This document shows, in pieces, positions 14,588 to 21,998 of a stretch of DNA of 33,780 nucleotides. Under the pieces are notes generated by a model. The model was not told where the DNA came from. It worked only from the letters and a program-made list of their open reading frames with translations, and did no database searches. Made by a program: the position numbers and the translations under genes. How positions within the stretch are numbered: the stretch's first letter is position 1; each line of letters begins with the position of its first letter. Source of the stretch: a virus; IMG/VR virus record IMGVR_UViG_3300009706_000033, positions 1 through 33,780 of that record, one strand, 5' to 3'.

Positions 14588-15289
14588 TTAGTTTACAAAT
14601 TCGGACTTCTCTGTCTCGCTCCCGCCAGAATTTGTCTGAGTCACCACATCCGACAGAAGCCTATACGCGTTTAACTTTCTCTTAAAACTATATAGATCTC
14701 GAAGATCTTTTCGTGGGTGATCGCAAAAAGCTACCGAAAGAAATTCGTCTGGAGTAATAAGGTTTTTTTCGATGCCTGAGCTTGCTAGTAAACCTGCACA
14801 TTCTTTTGTTACTATATATCCGTGTGTGTTATACGTGTAATCACACTTAGCAAGCAAAGAATTCACCTTCAACCCTGATTCTATAGGGTTGCATCCTAAG
14901 TAAAATATATCGTAATGTCCCACAAAGTTATTAACAATTTGTAACCCCTTAACCAGATCTTCGTATACGAAAGTAGCATCTCCTTCTAAGATCAATGCCG
15001 TTTCAAATCCCTTCTTAAGAATGTCTTTCCACACAAGATAATGACTAAGCATGCAACCCGCTTCGCCTAACTTTACTGGTCGATTCCACCAGTTATTATC
15101 TGAAGCAATCTCCCAACCGTCGTAACAATAAAAACCCTCTTTACTCATACTTGAGGCGCTTAATTTTTGACCGTCTACTGCATCAAACAAGTACACAGGA
15201 CAAAAATCTACCTCATAGAGCAAATCAGTTATCTTCTTTCTTCTCTCAGGGAGTCTTTCCAGCGATATAACGTAGATAGCGTCAATCAC
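14588..15289 (-). CDS. Glycosyltransferase family 25 (LPS-type) protein
   Basis: The product (233 aa from GTG 15289; a TTG one codon earlier is also possible) begins AIYVISLERLPERRKK, the classic GT25 opening. It continues with the AxDG-like LFDAVDGQKL, then KLGEAGCMLSHYLVWKDIL and ALILEGDATFV, where the acidic EGD stands at the donor-metal site. GT25 enzymes add galactose or related sugars to LPS or collagen. AAGG lies upstream and the gene overlaps the preceding stop by eight bases. It is the first gene of the glycan cassette in transcript order. Confidence 0.88.
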   Translation of the reverse strand: MIDAIYVISLERLPERRKKITDLLYEVDFCPVYLFDAVDGQKLSASSMSKEGFYCYDGWEIASDNNWWNRPVKLGEAGCMLSHYLVWKDILKKGFETALILEGDATFVYEDLVKGLQIVNNFVGHYDIFYLGCNPIESGLKVNSLLAKCDYTYNTHGYIVTKECAGLLASSGIEKNLITPDEFLSVAFCDHPRKDLRDLYSFKRKLNAYRLLSDVVTQTNSGGSETEKSEFVN

Positions 15290-15971
15290 CAAGGCTTACC
15301 TTGTGTAAAATTAATACTGCTGCTTGCTTGCCAAGTTCCGCAACAGCAGTCTTCCCCTCTTGTTTCTTCTTCCTTTTTTTAAGCCAGCGATAAATCCCAT
15401 AAGCTCCTAGTGGAATACCAGCCCCGGCAGCAACGCCCGCCCAAAGCCGTGGATTGTCGATCCAGCCGCCAAGCGATGATTGCGTACTTCTAAGATTCGA
15501 TTCCGTCTTATATTGTTCAGTTAATGCTTCTTGCAAGGTATTAATCTTACTCTTGTACTGATTAGAAGACCGCCGCACAGCTTCTTGAACATCTGATGGC
15601 CCAAGCGCCGTGTTTTGCAGCTCGCGTAATTCATCCTCCATATCCCAATACTCACCCTGCAACTTGCGCCTGCTGTCCCGTACTACACGGGTTCGCTTCC
15701 GCTGCTCCTCATACATTGGCTCCCAGTCGAAACCAGGAAACCAGGACCACCCCGCATACTTTTCAACCCAGTCGATTGGTTTATACTTACTGTCCATCCA
15801 ATCTTCATAAGAAACATTAGGCTCTGCGGCCTTCTTCTCTCTCTTCTTCTTCTTTTTTTTAGACTTCTCAGGTAAAGATTTATGGTCAGAGGTATGGTCA
15901 GACCACTTCTTAGCCATGTCTGGCTTGTTGGCATACATCCAACGCTGCTGTGCTTTGCTTTTGAATGGCAT
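15282..15971 (-). CDS. Coiled-coil and transmembrane protein with PFKSKAQQRWMYANKP start and EKxA motifs
   Basis: The 229-aa product starts with MPFKSKAQQRWMYANKP, a segment I have met at the start of small phage and bacterial proteins of unknown role. A Lys-rich stretch (36-48) is encoded partly by a run of eight A. EKxA-type sites follow: REKKAAE (E45) and WVEKYAGWSW (E70). Residues about 87-165 form a likely coiled coil, then a membrane segment (about 177-196), a basic KKRKKKQ and a C-terminal LGKQAAVL. The strong SD is AAGGAG. Charge pattern and anchor suggest an inner-membrane or internal virion protein. A spanin or holin role is not supported by size or by neighbours. Confidence 0.7.
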   Translation of the reverse strand: MPFKSKAQQRWMYANKPDMAKKWSDHTSDHKSLPEKSKKKKKKREKKAAEPNVSYEDWMDSKYKPIDWVEKYAGWSWFPGFDWEPMYEEQRKRTRVVRDSRRKLQGEYWDMEDELRELQNTALGPSDVQEAVRRSSNQYKSKINTLQEALTEQYKTESNLRSTQSSLGGWIDNPRLWAGVAAGAGIPLGAYGIYRWLKKRKKKQEGKTAVAELGKQAAVLILHKVSLGD

Positions 15972-15983
15972 CCTTGCACTCCT

Positions 15984-16526
15984 TTAGCGAGACTCGTTGT
16001 TGTCTTTTATATTGCGAACAGGGGAAATGTCATTATTACAGAATAAACCATCCAGCATCTCCTGAGAAGACAAAGGTAAACACTCGTCAAATTTTATCAA
16101 ATAATCAGACACGACCGGGCGTAAATCCTCCAAGCAAACAGCATACGTTACTTCAGATTCGGGAGAACCTACCCGAACCCTATAACGCCTAGTAGGTATG
16201 ATTTGCTGTCCTTCAACCATCACCTGCTGCTCTAGGCACACAAAGAAAATACCTTTGCCGGTGTGTAAAGATACCCGGTTAGCACACCATTTAGACTTTG
16301 TCGGAGTGGGGGATTCAAACAAATGAGAGAATTTATCAAACTCTCCCGACTCCTCAACGTCAGCCAGATAACCATCCATGCTGGCTGCCCACGCTACCAA
16401 TTCACGACAAATATGTTGAGCTTCTTCTCCGATAGGAAGACTAGCTAGCGTATTACCTCTCAACATAATCTGATGCATTAACTTCCGGGTGAAAAAATCC
16501 GTAGTAATATTAGCGGCCTGTGTCAT
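15984..16526 (-). CDS. Protein of unknown function
   Basis: The 180-aa product is not recognised. It has an excellent SD (AAGGAGG, six bases before ATG). The N-terminal half is helical (FFTRKLMHQIML, HICRELVAWAASM), the middle is beta-rich (RVSLHTGKGIFFVCLEQQ, RRYRVRV), and the tail is polar. There is no signal peptide, membrane segment or known motif. It sits between a 260-aa unknown gene and the coiled-coil/transmembrane gene, with a 44-base spacer upstream. Confidence 0.7.
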   Translation of the reverse strand: MTQAANITTDFFTRKLMHQIMLRGNTLASLPIGEEAQHICRELVAWAASMDGYLADVEESGEFDKFSHLFESPTPTKSKWCANRVSLHTGKGIFFVCLEQQVMVEGQQIIPTRRYRVRVGSPESEVTYAVCLEDLRPVVSDYLIKFDECLPLSSQEMLDGLFCNNDISPVRNIKDNNESR

Positions 16527-16570
16527 GATAACCTCCTTTTTATCAAGAGACCGAATGTAACTACGTCATT

Positions 16571-17353
16571 CTACTTTTCATCCTCCTCTCCCCCGATAGG
16601 AAAAATTCTCCAATCCAATTTGGACACACGTTCGCCACCTAAACTTCGTGTTGCTTTGCGTATCGCATCGGGGGGTAACAGCGGCAAGCTAACAGCTCTA
16701 AGAAAACGTAATGCCCGCCGTAAAGAAGGACGCTCCTTCTCCTCGACATTTAACACAGCGTCACGAGCTATGGCTAGAACTTTTTTTATTGCGTCGCGAG
16801 AAAGCAAACCGCTTTGTAACGTATGAAGATCATCCGCAGAACAATTAGTTAACAAATCTGAAAATTGAGAAGAAAACACGTCAGCGATATGCACTAACAG
16901 CTGATCGTTTATAGCGCCTTTCGGTTGAATGAGCCTCTCCGGAACCACACAAACAAACGGAAGAACATGTCCGTCTTCCCACCGCATCACAAACGCTGCG
17001 TAAAGTTCTACAATCGCGTGTTGAGTGGGTTCCCGAAACGACGTTATTAACCGACTCCAATAAGGAATTAGCCAATCACAATTATCGTCATGATGTGCCA
17101 AATGACTAATAATATGTACAGCTTCCTCGACCTCAGCTTCTTCGTCTTCTTCGTCAAAAACATCAGCATCATCGTTATCGAGAAGAAAATCTGTGTAATC
17201 CGACGTTGGAATCGGGGGAAGGGAATCTCGCAACCACTTTACGAACTCGTAAAGACCGCGCTCGTGCGCTTCCGCAGAAGTTAACCCGGCTCCCTGCAAA
17301 TATTGCGCAAAAAACTGCATCAGGTGAGGAATTAATAAGTCCTCGGAAATCAT
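16571..17353 (-). CDS. Acidic helical protein of unknown function
   Basis: The 260-aa product is not recognised. ATG 17353 overlaps the preceding stop as ATGA and lacks a good SD, so it probably depends on coupled translation. A strongly acidic stretch (about 58-76: DNDDADVFDEEDEEAEVEE) interrupts otherwise helical sequence. The end is mixed, with DWRIFPIGGEEDE. Repeated amphipathic helices of about 20 residues might indicate a helical-repeat scaffold. It carries no EKxA motif of the kind seen in the other virion candidates. Confidence 0.7.
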   Translation of the reverse strand: MISEDLLIPHLMQFFAQYLQGAGLTSAEAHERGLYEFVKWLRDSLPPIPTSDYTDFLLDNDDADVFDEEDEEAEVEEAVHIISHLAHHDDNCDWLIPYWSRLITSFREPTQHAIVELYAAFVMRWEDGHVLPFVCVVPERLIQPKGAINDQLLVHIADVFSSQFSDLLTNCSADDLHTLQSGLLSRDAIKKVLAIARDAVLNVEEKERPSLRRALRFLRAVSLPLLPPDAIRKATRSLGGERVSKLDWRIFPIGGEEDEK

Positions 17354-17721
17354 ATTTTGATGCTAGTAGAAGGTTCGATCTCGCCAGGAACAAATTCCTT
17401 TGTCGGCTTACCTCCAATTTGCACTTTCTGGTTGTCACCAAGAGTCACCACGACTCGACCGTCGTCAGCAGTAGCATGCACAGGAGGATTCTTCTCAAAA
17501 TACTCACTAGAGAAACTTAGTAGCGACTGTATCGCCTCTTGCGCTTGCTGGCTTAGGGCATTCTGTGTCGGGTCGTTGGGGTGCTGTTGGCGATGACATT
17601 CTTCCCAGCGCTTCAATAGGAATTTCAAGAGATCGGGCGATGTCTGGACCGATTCCCCCGGCAACGGGGTCATCTGTGAAATCGACGTCTGATGTGGGGG
17701 GATCTCGTTTGTATTCATCAT
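17350..17721 (-). CDS. Unknown protein, N-terminal half overlapping the preceding gene in another frame
   Basis: The 123-aa product is not recognised. It has a good SD (GAGGAG) just before ATGATG at 17721. Its first 71 codons share DNA with the 3' end of the 153-aa gene, in a different frame. In that overlap it still reads as a credible helix (PDLLKFLLKRWEECHRQQH). The second half is beta-like (GRVVVTLGDNQKVQIGGKP), possibly a small nucleic-acid or metal-independent beta fold. ATGA coupling to the next gene supports translation. Confidence 0.65.
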   Translation of the reverse strand: MMNTNEIPPHQTSISQMTPLPGESVQTSPDLLKFLLKRWEECHRQQHPNDPTQNALSQQAQEAIQSLLSFSSEYFEKNPPVHATADDGRVVVTLGDNQKVQIGGKPTKEFVPGEIEPSTSIKI

Positions 17722-17968
17722 ATAGCTCCTCGTCTATTTCCTTCGTGCAATGTAAAGTGTCAATAGTAGCCGCGCTTACTTGTACCTTGCCGTAAGCTGC
17801 TAACTTAAGTACTTGTCCCTTACCTAAAATAAACGACTTAGGAAATTCCATAGGACCGTACATCTCCTCGTCAACAAACAACACACGTGTTTTTGTTGCA
17901 GGAGTGCCACCCTGTTGAGATAGCATACGCATCAAATCTTGACCAACTGGCATCGGGACTTTAACCAT
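17507..17968 (-). CDS. Unknown protein with C-terminal part overlapping the next gene
   Basis: The 153-aa product is not recognised. AGGTGA lies about nine bases before ATG 17968. Residues 1-80 form a compact beta-rich domain (TRVLFVDEEMYGPMEFPKSF, LKLAAYGKVQVSAATID). The last 70 residues are Pro/Asp/Ser-rich and probably disordered, and this is the part overlapping the 123-aa gene by 215 bases. That division, ordered domain outside the overlap and a loose tail inside it, is what true overlapping genes often show. A frameshift product joining both frames is an alternative. Confidence 0.6.
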   Translation of the reverse strand: MVKVPMPVGQDLMRMLSQQGGTPATKTRVLFVDEEMYGPMEFPKSFILGKGQVLKLAAYGKVQVSAATIDTLHCTKEIDEELYDEYKRDPPTSDVDFTDDPVAGGIGPDIARSLEIPIEALGRMSSPTAPQRPDTECPKPASARGDTVATKFL

Positions 17969-18010
17969 TTATTCAATCACCTAATAATCCATTATATTGA
18001 AGGCTTTAAA

Positions 18011-19432
18011 TTAATCGTCCACGCCCAAAAACTTAGCCACATCCGAACCCAAATCTTCACGACGAATGTTTGCCACTTTGGCCATCTTGGCCAGCTTCTT
18101 GGTCGGAGGTTCGAGCTCCGAAATCATAGCATACACCTGTAGGCCAGGAGCAGTACCAGGATACACACCTCGGTGAACCACAGGCTGAGCGCCACCTACT
18201 TTACTGCCAAGTGTACGAGTCATTTGGGTAAACCCGGCGTCAAAAAAATCCATACTTAACTTATCTAAAGTAGGAATGTCCCCCACAAAAATTACCGCAC
18301 CCTTTTTACCTAAACGAAGGTCCACTTCTGCTAACACGCTATTAGACAACTGATCTCGTATGGCTGCGGAAATATCCGCTGGACTCTGAATAGATTCCGG
18401 AGCAAGAGACGCAGCAGCCATCACTGTAATACCGTTATCTAACAGTTGAGCTAATTCACTACGATCGAACGTAACAAAGGGACTATGAACAGCAGCAAGC
18501 TGATTAAAAATGTGAAATAACTGCGCTACCGTACTGTTAATCGTGGAATGAACTGCTGTAAACGATGGTTTATACAATTTACGCACCTCAAAATTGTCTA
18601 CCAATACAGCTGGACTAACCTTAGCGTCCAGAAGCCATTTAAGACTCTGTAAGGCGTTTCGGCAAATCTGCTGCCCCTCGCTAGCCTCAGGCAAAGAAGC
18701 GATTACGCCCACACGCGGTGGCTTTCCCTTGCTCTCTAGGTACTTCCGTCCAATATCCACCAACTTAGGAGCCATGCCACTCCCAGTTCCGCCGCCTAGA
18801 CCACTACACACGAACGCATAATCAATATCGTTACCCCAAGCCCGCTGCATTAAATCCCAAACTTCCTCTTCCCTACCCTCCAGCGTATCCGCAGCAAACT
18901 GAGCATCTTTAGCTGCACCACCCACGTCAAAACTGTGCTTATGCACAGACTCAGGCAATCCTGCAAAATCACTCTCTGTAGTGTTTATACAACAAACCTT
19001 TCGATACCCCAAATCATGAAAGGCACACGCCAAACGTCCACCACCTTGTCCCGCGCCAATGAAGGCAAAATTGAAGGCAACGTCATACCCGTGCTCATCC
19101 TCGACAACAACCTGCTGCGCTGCTTGCTGATGCGCTTGAGGCGCTAAAGCTGCGGCAACATTCGCAATCGGTACCGCAAAAACCGGAGGTGTGATACCCG
19201 CTGGTACTGATACAACAGTCGCAGGCTCTGAGTCAACAACTTCTTCCTCAGAAGATACGACGTCATCATCTTGCGCAGCCGCTAACGATTGTTGAAGCTG
19301 CTCCTCCGTGGGAGTCTTCGGGGGCTCAGGCATGTCTTGTTTACCTTTGTTTTTTGTTCGATGATAAAATTTACGTGCACCAAATTCACCGCTAGGTATT
19401 ATATACTCACGTGGTTTATTCGGTGTTGTCAT
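18011..19432 (-). CDS. Tubulin/FtsZ-superfamily GTPase
   Basis: The 473-aa product has the family signature GGGTGSG (213-219) within SGLGGGTGSGMAP, a T1-like loop GAGQGGGR (126-133), VDN at the T6 region (about 278-280) and a T7-like FDRSEL (322-327), where the catalytic acid positions read D323 and E326 instead of NxDxxD. GTP-driven filaments are the known role. In phages, PhuZ positions the phage nucleus and TubZ segregates DNA. About 115 N-terminal residues are a disordered extension with an acidic QDDDVVSSEEE stretch. The C-terminus, DVAKFLGVDD, recalls the FtsZ C-terminal peptide. The SD is AAAGG, seven bases before ATG. A basic 64-aa gene precedes it directly. Confidence 0.85.
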   Translation of the reverse strand: MTTPNKPREYIIPSGEFGARKFYHRTKNKGKQDMPEPPKTPTEEQLQQSLAAAQDDDVVSSEEEVVDSEPATVVSVPAGITPPVFAVPIANVAAALAPQAHQQAAQQVVVEDEHGYDVAFNFAFIGAGQGGGRLACAFHDLGYRKVCCINTTESDFAGLPESVHKHSFDVGGAAKDAQFAADTLEGREEEVWDLMQRAWGNDIDYAFVCSGLGGGTGSGMAPKLVDIGRKYLESKGKPPRVGVIASLPEASEGQQICRNALQSLKWLLDAKVSPAVLVDNFEVRKLYKPSFTAVHSTINSTVAQLFHIFNQLAAVHSPFVTFDRSELAQLLDNGITVMAAASLAPESIQSPADISAAIRDQLSNSVLAEVDLRLGKKGAVIFVGDIPTLDKLSMDFFDAGFTQMTRTLGSKVGGAQPVVHRGVYPGTAPGLQVYAMISELEPPTKKLAKMAKVANIRREDLGSDVAKFLGVDD

Positions 19433-19435
19433 ATA

Positions 19436-19630
19436 TTAACCTTTTTTACGTCCATACCTGTGAGGAGATTGCGCATTTCCAGTAGACTCGTTCATCGCGT
19501 TACGTACCTCCTTTTTATCGGCTTCCGTTTTCACCTTGTACAATTTCGACTGGCTCCCTCTTCGCTTCGACGACTTGCCGCAGCTTTTTTTAGCGGCAAG
19601 TTTGCCCAGCGCTGCAATTTTACCTAACAT
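19436..19630 (-). CDS. Small basic protein next to the tubulin-like gene
   Basis: ATG 19630 is preferred over GTG 19639 because AGGTGG lies five bases before it. The 64-aa product is very Lys/Arg-rich. It begins MLGKIAALGKLAAKKSCGKS, close to the LGKxAA part of the EKQA motif proteins, and continues with KRRGSQSK, TEADKKEVRN and a final GRKKG. It is not recognised. Its basic charge and position before the filament gene invite comparison with the DNA-binding TubR partner of TubZ, but it is shorter than TubR and shows no clear helix-turn-helix. A small DNA-binding virion protein is equally possible. Confidence 0.55.
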   Translation of the reverse strand: MLGKIAALGKLAAKKSCGKSSKRRGSQSKLYKVKTEADKKEVRNAMNESTGNAQSPHRYGRKKG

Positions 19631-19646
19631 ACTTACCACCTATATC

Positions 19647-19664
19647 TTAAATTATGGAATTTAA
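19647..19664. repeat. Near-palindromic TTAAAT-N6-ATTTAA element, copy D
   Basis: The stop codon of the P-loop-like gene lies inside the element, and the SD and start of the 64-aa basic gene follow within 17 to 34 bases. The arms are perfect but the six-base centre differs from the other copies. As a candidate operator it sits immediately upstream of the basic protein and tubulin-like pair. Confidence 0.4.
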
Positions 19665-20216
19665 AACAGTACGAGCAACAAATCCGTTTTTAATTTCCTC
19701 GTTATCTACTCGATAAACATTTTTAAAATTAGATAAAGTGTGCTGTATTGCAGATTGGTATCCTTCAAAAACCAGCCTACACTCATCGTCATTCATATTA
19801 CCATCTACCCACCTCTTGAGGAAATATGTAGTCGAATCTAAAGACGCATCGACTAATACAAGGTCTGTGCAAACAGAAGACCACAAATCCCATAACAAAC
19901 ACAACGCATTGTCAACAACTATTACAACTTTATCCTCCGGAAATTGAGCGACAAAATCCTGGGGGCCTGGAAATGGTGGATCATAAAAAAGAGGAAATGA
20001 CCGCGTATAACGACACGAATAACGGGGCGACCCACAACTAGCTAAAATTGCGTCGTGCATTCGAATAACTTCTGGGTTTTCAGCGTTGTGCTTATATTTA
20101 TCCAACTCTAACGAATGCACCGCCTGATCGGGCCATAATATTAAAGCCCCTTGACCTTCTAAAAAACGCCCTACCTGGTTTAACCACACGCCAGGTACAC
20201 CAGTTACACCTATCAC
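19647..20216 (-). CDS. P-loop/sulfotransferase-like protein
   Basis: The frame opens at 20306, but GTG 20216 overlaps the preceding stop as GTGA and makes the protein begin directly with the first strand, IGVTGVPGVWLNQVGRFLEG. I prefer it (189 aa), though AAAGGAG is 17 bases away, farther than ideal. The opening resembles the phosphate loop of sulfotransferases or nucleotide kinases (GxPGSGTS), but the Gly-Lys-Ser/Thr residues are replaced by V-W-L-N, so activity is doubtful. DKVVIVVDNALCLLWDLW may be a later strand. It follows three glycosyltransferase genes, which hints at sugar modification. The assignment is tentative. Confidence 0.45.
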   Translation of the reverse strand: MIGVTGVPGVWLNQVGRFLEGQGALILWPDQAVHSLELDKYKHNAENPEVIRMHDAILASCGSPRYSCRYTRSFPLFYDPPFPGPQDFVAQFPEDKVVIVVDNALCLLWDLWSSVCTDLVLVDASLDSTTYFLKRWVDGNMNDDECRLVFEGYQSAIQHTLSNFKNVYRVDNEEIKNGFVARTVLNSII

Positions 20217-21283
20217 CCGACGTCCAGTACGTCCCACTCCTTTCCCCAAAATAGGCGAAACGCGTTCATGTGTTGCGATTCCCTCTGCCATATTTTTTTC
20301 TGACATTTTGATACAAGCTCCGATTGACCTACTATAGCCTTCGACAACGTGTTAACTATTGAAACAATATTAGGCCCCGCCACGGGAGCCCCCATTCGAT
20401 TTGAAAACAAATCGCACTGTATCAGCAACCCAGTAACTTCGTTTGATACAAATTCTTTATAAGGACTTATATCGTAAACAATTACAGGAGTACCGCAAGC
20501 AAGACTACGCTGCGCAGTAATACCTATATCAGCTCGTGTATCAGGAATCCACGTCCAGTCATGCTCGTGCATCTTAAAACACTGGGATAATAACGAGAAA
20601 GAGCGATGGCAAGTAAGCCGATGAGTATATTTTTCAATTAATCCCTTAATGTACCGTCTCATCTTGCGCGGCCATGACTTACCAAAATCTAAAGTAAACT
20701 TCGACTCCGGAAACAACTCTAACACGTCCTCAACAGCCATAAGTACAAATTTTCCACATTCGTCTATGACGCGAGAAGACATAGGGACGTATATAGCTAC
20801 TTCGTCACTCCGACAAAGACCCTGACGAACAATTGCGTCCAGTCCGCTATCCCACAAACACCAAGTAACAAGTAACTGAGTGTTTTCAACTCCTGCGCGC
20901 TCAGTTATCTCAGTTTTGACCCGGCGAGAGGGGCACACCACGCTATAGTCTGTCAGCCTAGATATAGTAGCCGGAGAAAGCTGGTGCCAAGAAGGAACAA
21001 ACCAATGACGAGCTTTTGGCGAGACCAATTGCGACTTCTGGTAGATAGAATCGTCGTAAACAAACCATACTAAATGCGTACATCCCTGCAACCAACGATA
21101 AACATTACTAGTCTCAGATCTACTAAATCTGTTGTCCCATACGTGATCAACATTTCGCTGAGACGGACCAACAGAGAGGAAACGAACTTCCATTGCCAGT
21201 TCGCGACCTAACTCAGCTAAGCGAATTGCAGCTAGAGTTACCTCTGATCGGCAATACGGCGCACAAATTCCGAGAGTATACAT
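20213..21283 (-). CDS. Glycosyltransferase, GT4-like (GT-B fold)
   Basis: The 356-aa product has the C-terminal donor-binding pattern of group 1 glycosyltransferases: DIGITAQRSLACGTPVIVYD followed by EFVSNEVTGLLI (about 275-310). The usual EX7E opening Glu is not obvious in ADIGITAQ. The N-terminal half has Rossmann-like segments (HLVWFVYDDSIY, YSVVCPSRRVKTEI). It would transfer a sugar from an activated donor. ATG 21283 follows the DUF616-like gene by 13 bases and has no strong SD. It is part of a run of three glycosyltransferases downstream of the portal and HNH genes. Confidence 0.72.
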   Translation of the reverse strand: MYTLGICAPYCRSEVTLAAIRLAELGRELAMEVRFLSVGPSQRNVDHVWDNRFSRSETSNVYRWLQGCTHLVWFVYDDSIYQKSQLVSPKARHWFVPSWHQLSPATISRLTDYSVVCPSRRVKTEITERAGVENTQLLVTWCLWDSGLDAIVRQGLCRSDEVAIYVPMSSRVIDECGKFVLMAVEDVLELFPESKFTLDFGKSWPRKMRRYIKGLIEKYTHRLTCHRSFSLLSQCFKMHEHDWTWIPDTRADIGITAQRSLACGTPVIVYDISPYKEFVSNEVTGLLIQCDLFSNRMGAPVAGPNIVSIVNTLSKAIVGQSELVSKCQKKIWQRESQHMNAFRLFWGKEWDVLDVG

Positions 21284-21296
21284 GGTCTATCAATAG

Positions 21297-21998
21297 TCAG
21301 CTTCTCGGGTGATTTATATGATTAAAAAATGGGGAGTTAAAACGTTCGCCTTCAATATTTCCATAAGATAAACCAAGTTTCCAACACACATAATTAAAAC
21401 TCAATTGATCTCGAAAACTGTGATTTTCAATTTCACCCCACCAAGCCTGGTTAAAGCCCGTGGCCGTACTATTATTTTTTCTGGCTAAACATGCCGTCTC
21501 TACCATTCCATTATAAGTCGGATAACCATCTTGCACATATTTCTCCATTTGCTGCCGCATAAGTGCATTCTGGTCTTTACGAAGCTTCACGCACGCCTTT
21601 TCCTCCTGATATACACACTTCCGGATAGGGTGCGTCATGGTAGCTATACTAACTTCGTCGTTCAAACATGATTCCACTATATCAGATAACGGGTGAATCG
21701 CTTTAAACGCTAAGCTGCCGTCAACCCACAAACTCTTTTCGTGAGGAGGTAAAACTACGTGTGGTAAACATTTATGATAACGGGCAGTGCGCCTAGGACA
21801 TAAAGAATGTTCCCACTTAAGCTCTTCAACTTCCCACTCCATTCCGTCTGTTCGCATCTTACACGGGAAATGAACGTCCGAAAAAACAATATATCTCACC
21901 CCATCTTCGTCCTGAGCAGCGTCCCCACGTAACAACGTGTTATGTATCTGGTCATAACTTGACGTTATACAACTATAAACGACTAATTTAGCGGTCAT
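21297..21998 (-). CDS. DUF616-like glycosyltransferase
   Basis: The 233-aa product matches the DUF616 pattern as I remember it: an opening VVYSCITSSYDQIHN, YIVFSDVH, RRTARYHKCLPHVVLPPHEK, SLWVDGSLAF (the D standing where a DxD metal site is expected), TMTHPIRKCVYQEEKACVKL, and a final FRDQLSFNYVCWKLGL. DUF616 proteins are GT-A-type glycosyltransferases known in bacteria and plants. ATG 21998 overlaps the GT2 stop as ATGA and has GGAG nine to ten bases upstream. Donor and acceptor are unknown. Confidence 0.8.
   Translation of the reverse strand: MTAKLVVYSCITSSYDQIHNTLLRGDAAQDEDGVRYIVFSDVHFPCKMRTDGMEWEVEELKWEHSLCPRRTARYHKCLPHVVLPPHEKSLWVDGSLAFKAIHPLSDIVESCLNDEVSIATMTHPIRKCVYQEEKACVKLRKDQNALMRQQMEKYVQDGYPTYNGMVETACLARKNNSTATGFNQAWWGEIENHSFRDQLSFNYVCWKLGLSYGNIEGERFNSPFFNHINHPRS

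Noticed and set aside
15282-15971. Spanin or holin assignment for the coiled-coil/transmembrane protein
   Set aside because: It has its membrane segment near the C-terminus, a large soluble N-terminus and no lysis neighbours.
17350-17968. Sequencing frameshift splitting one gene into the 153-aa and 123-aa frames
   Set aside because: Each frame has its own SD and natural stop, and the overlap is too long for a simple single-base error, although this cannot be fully excluded.
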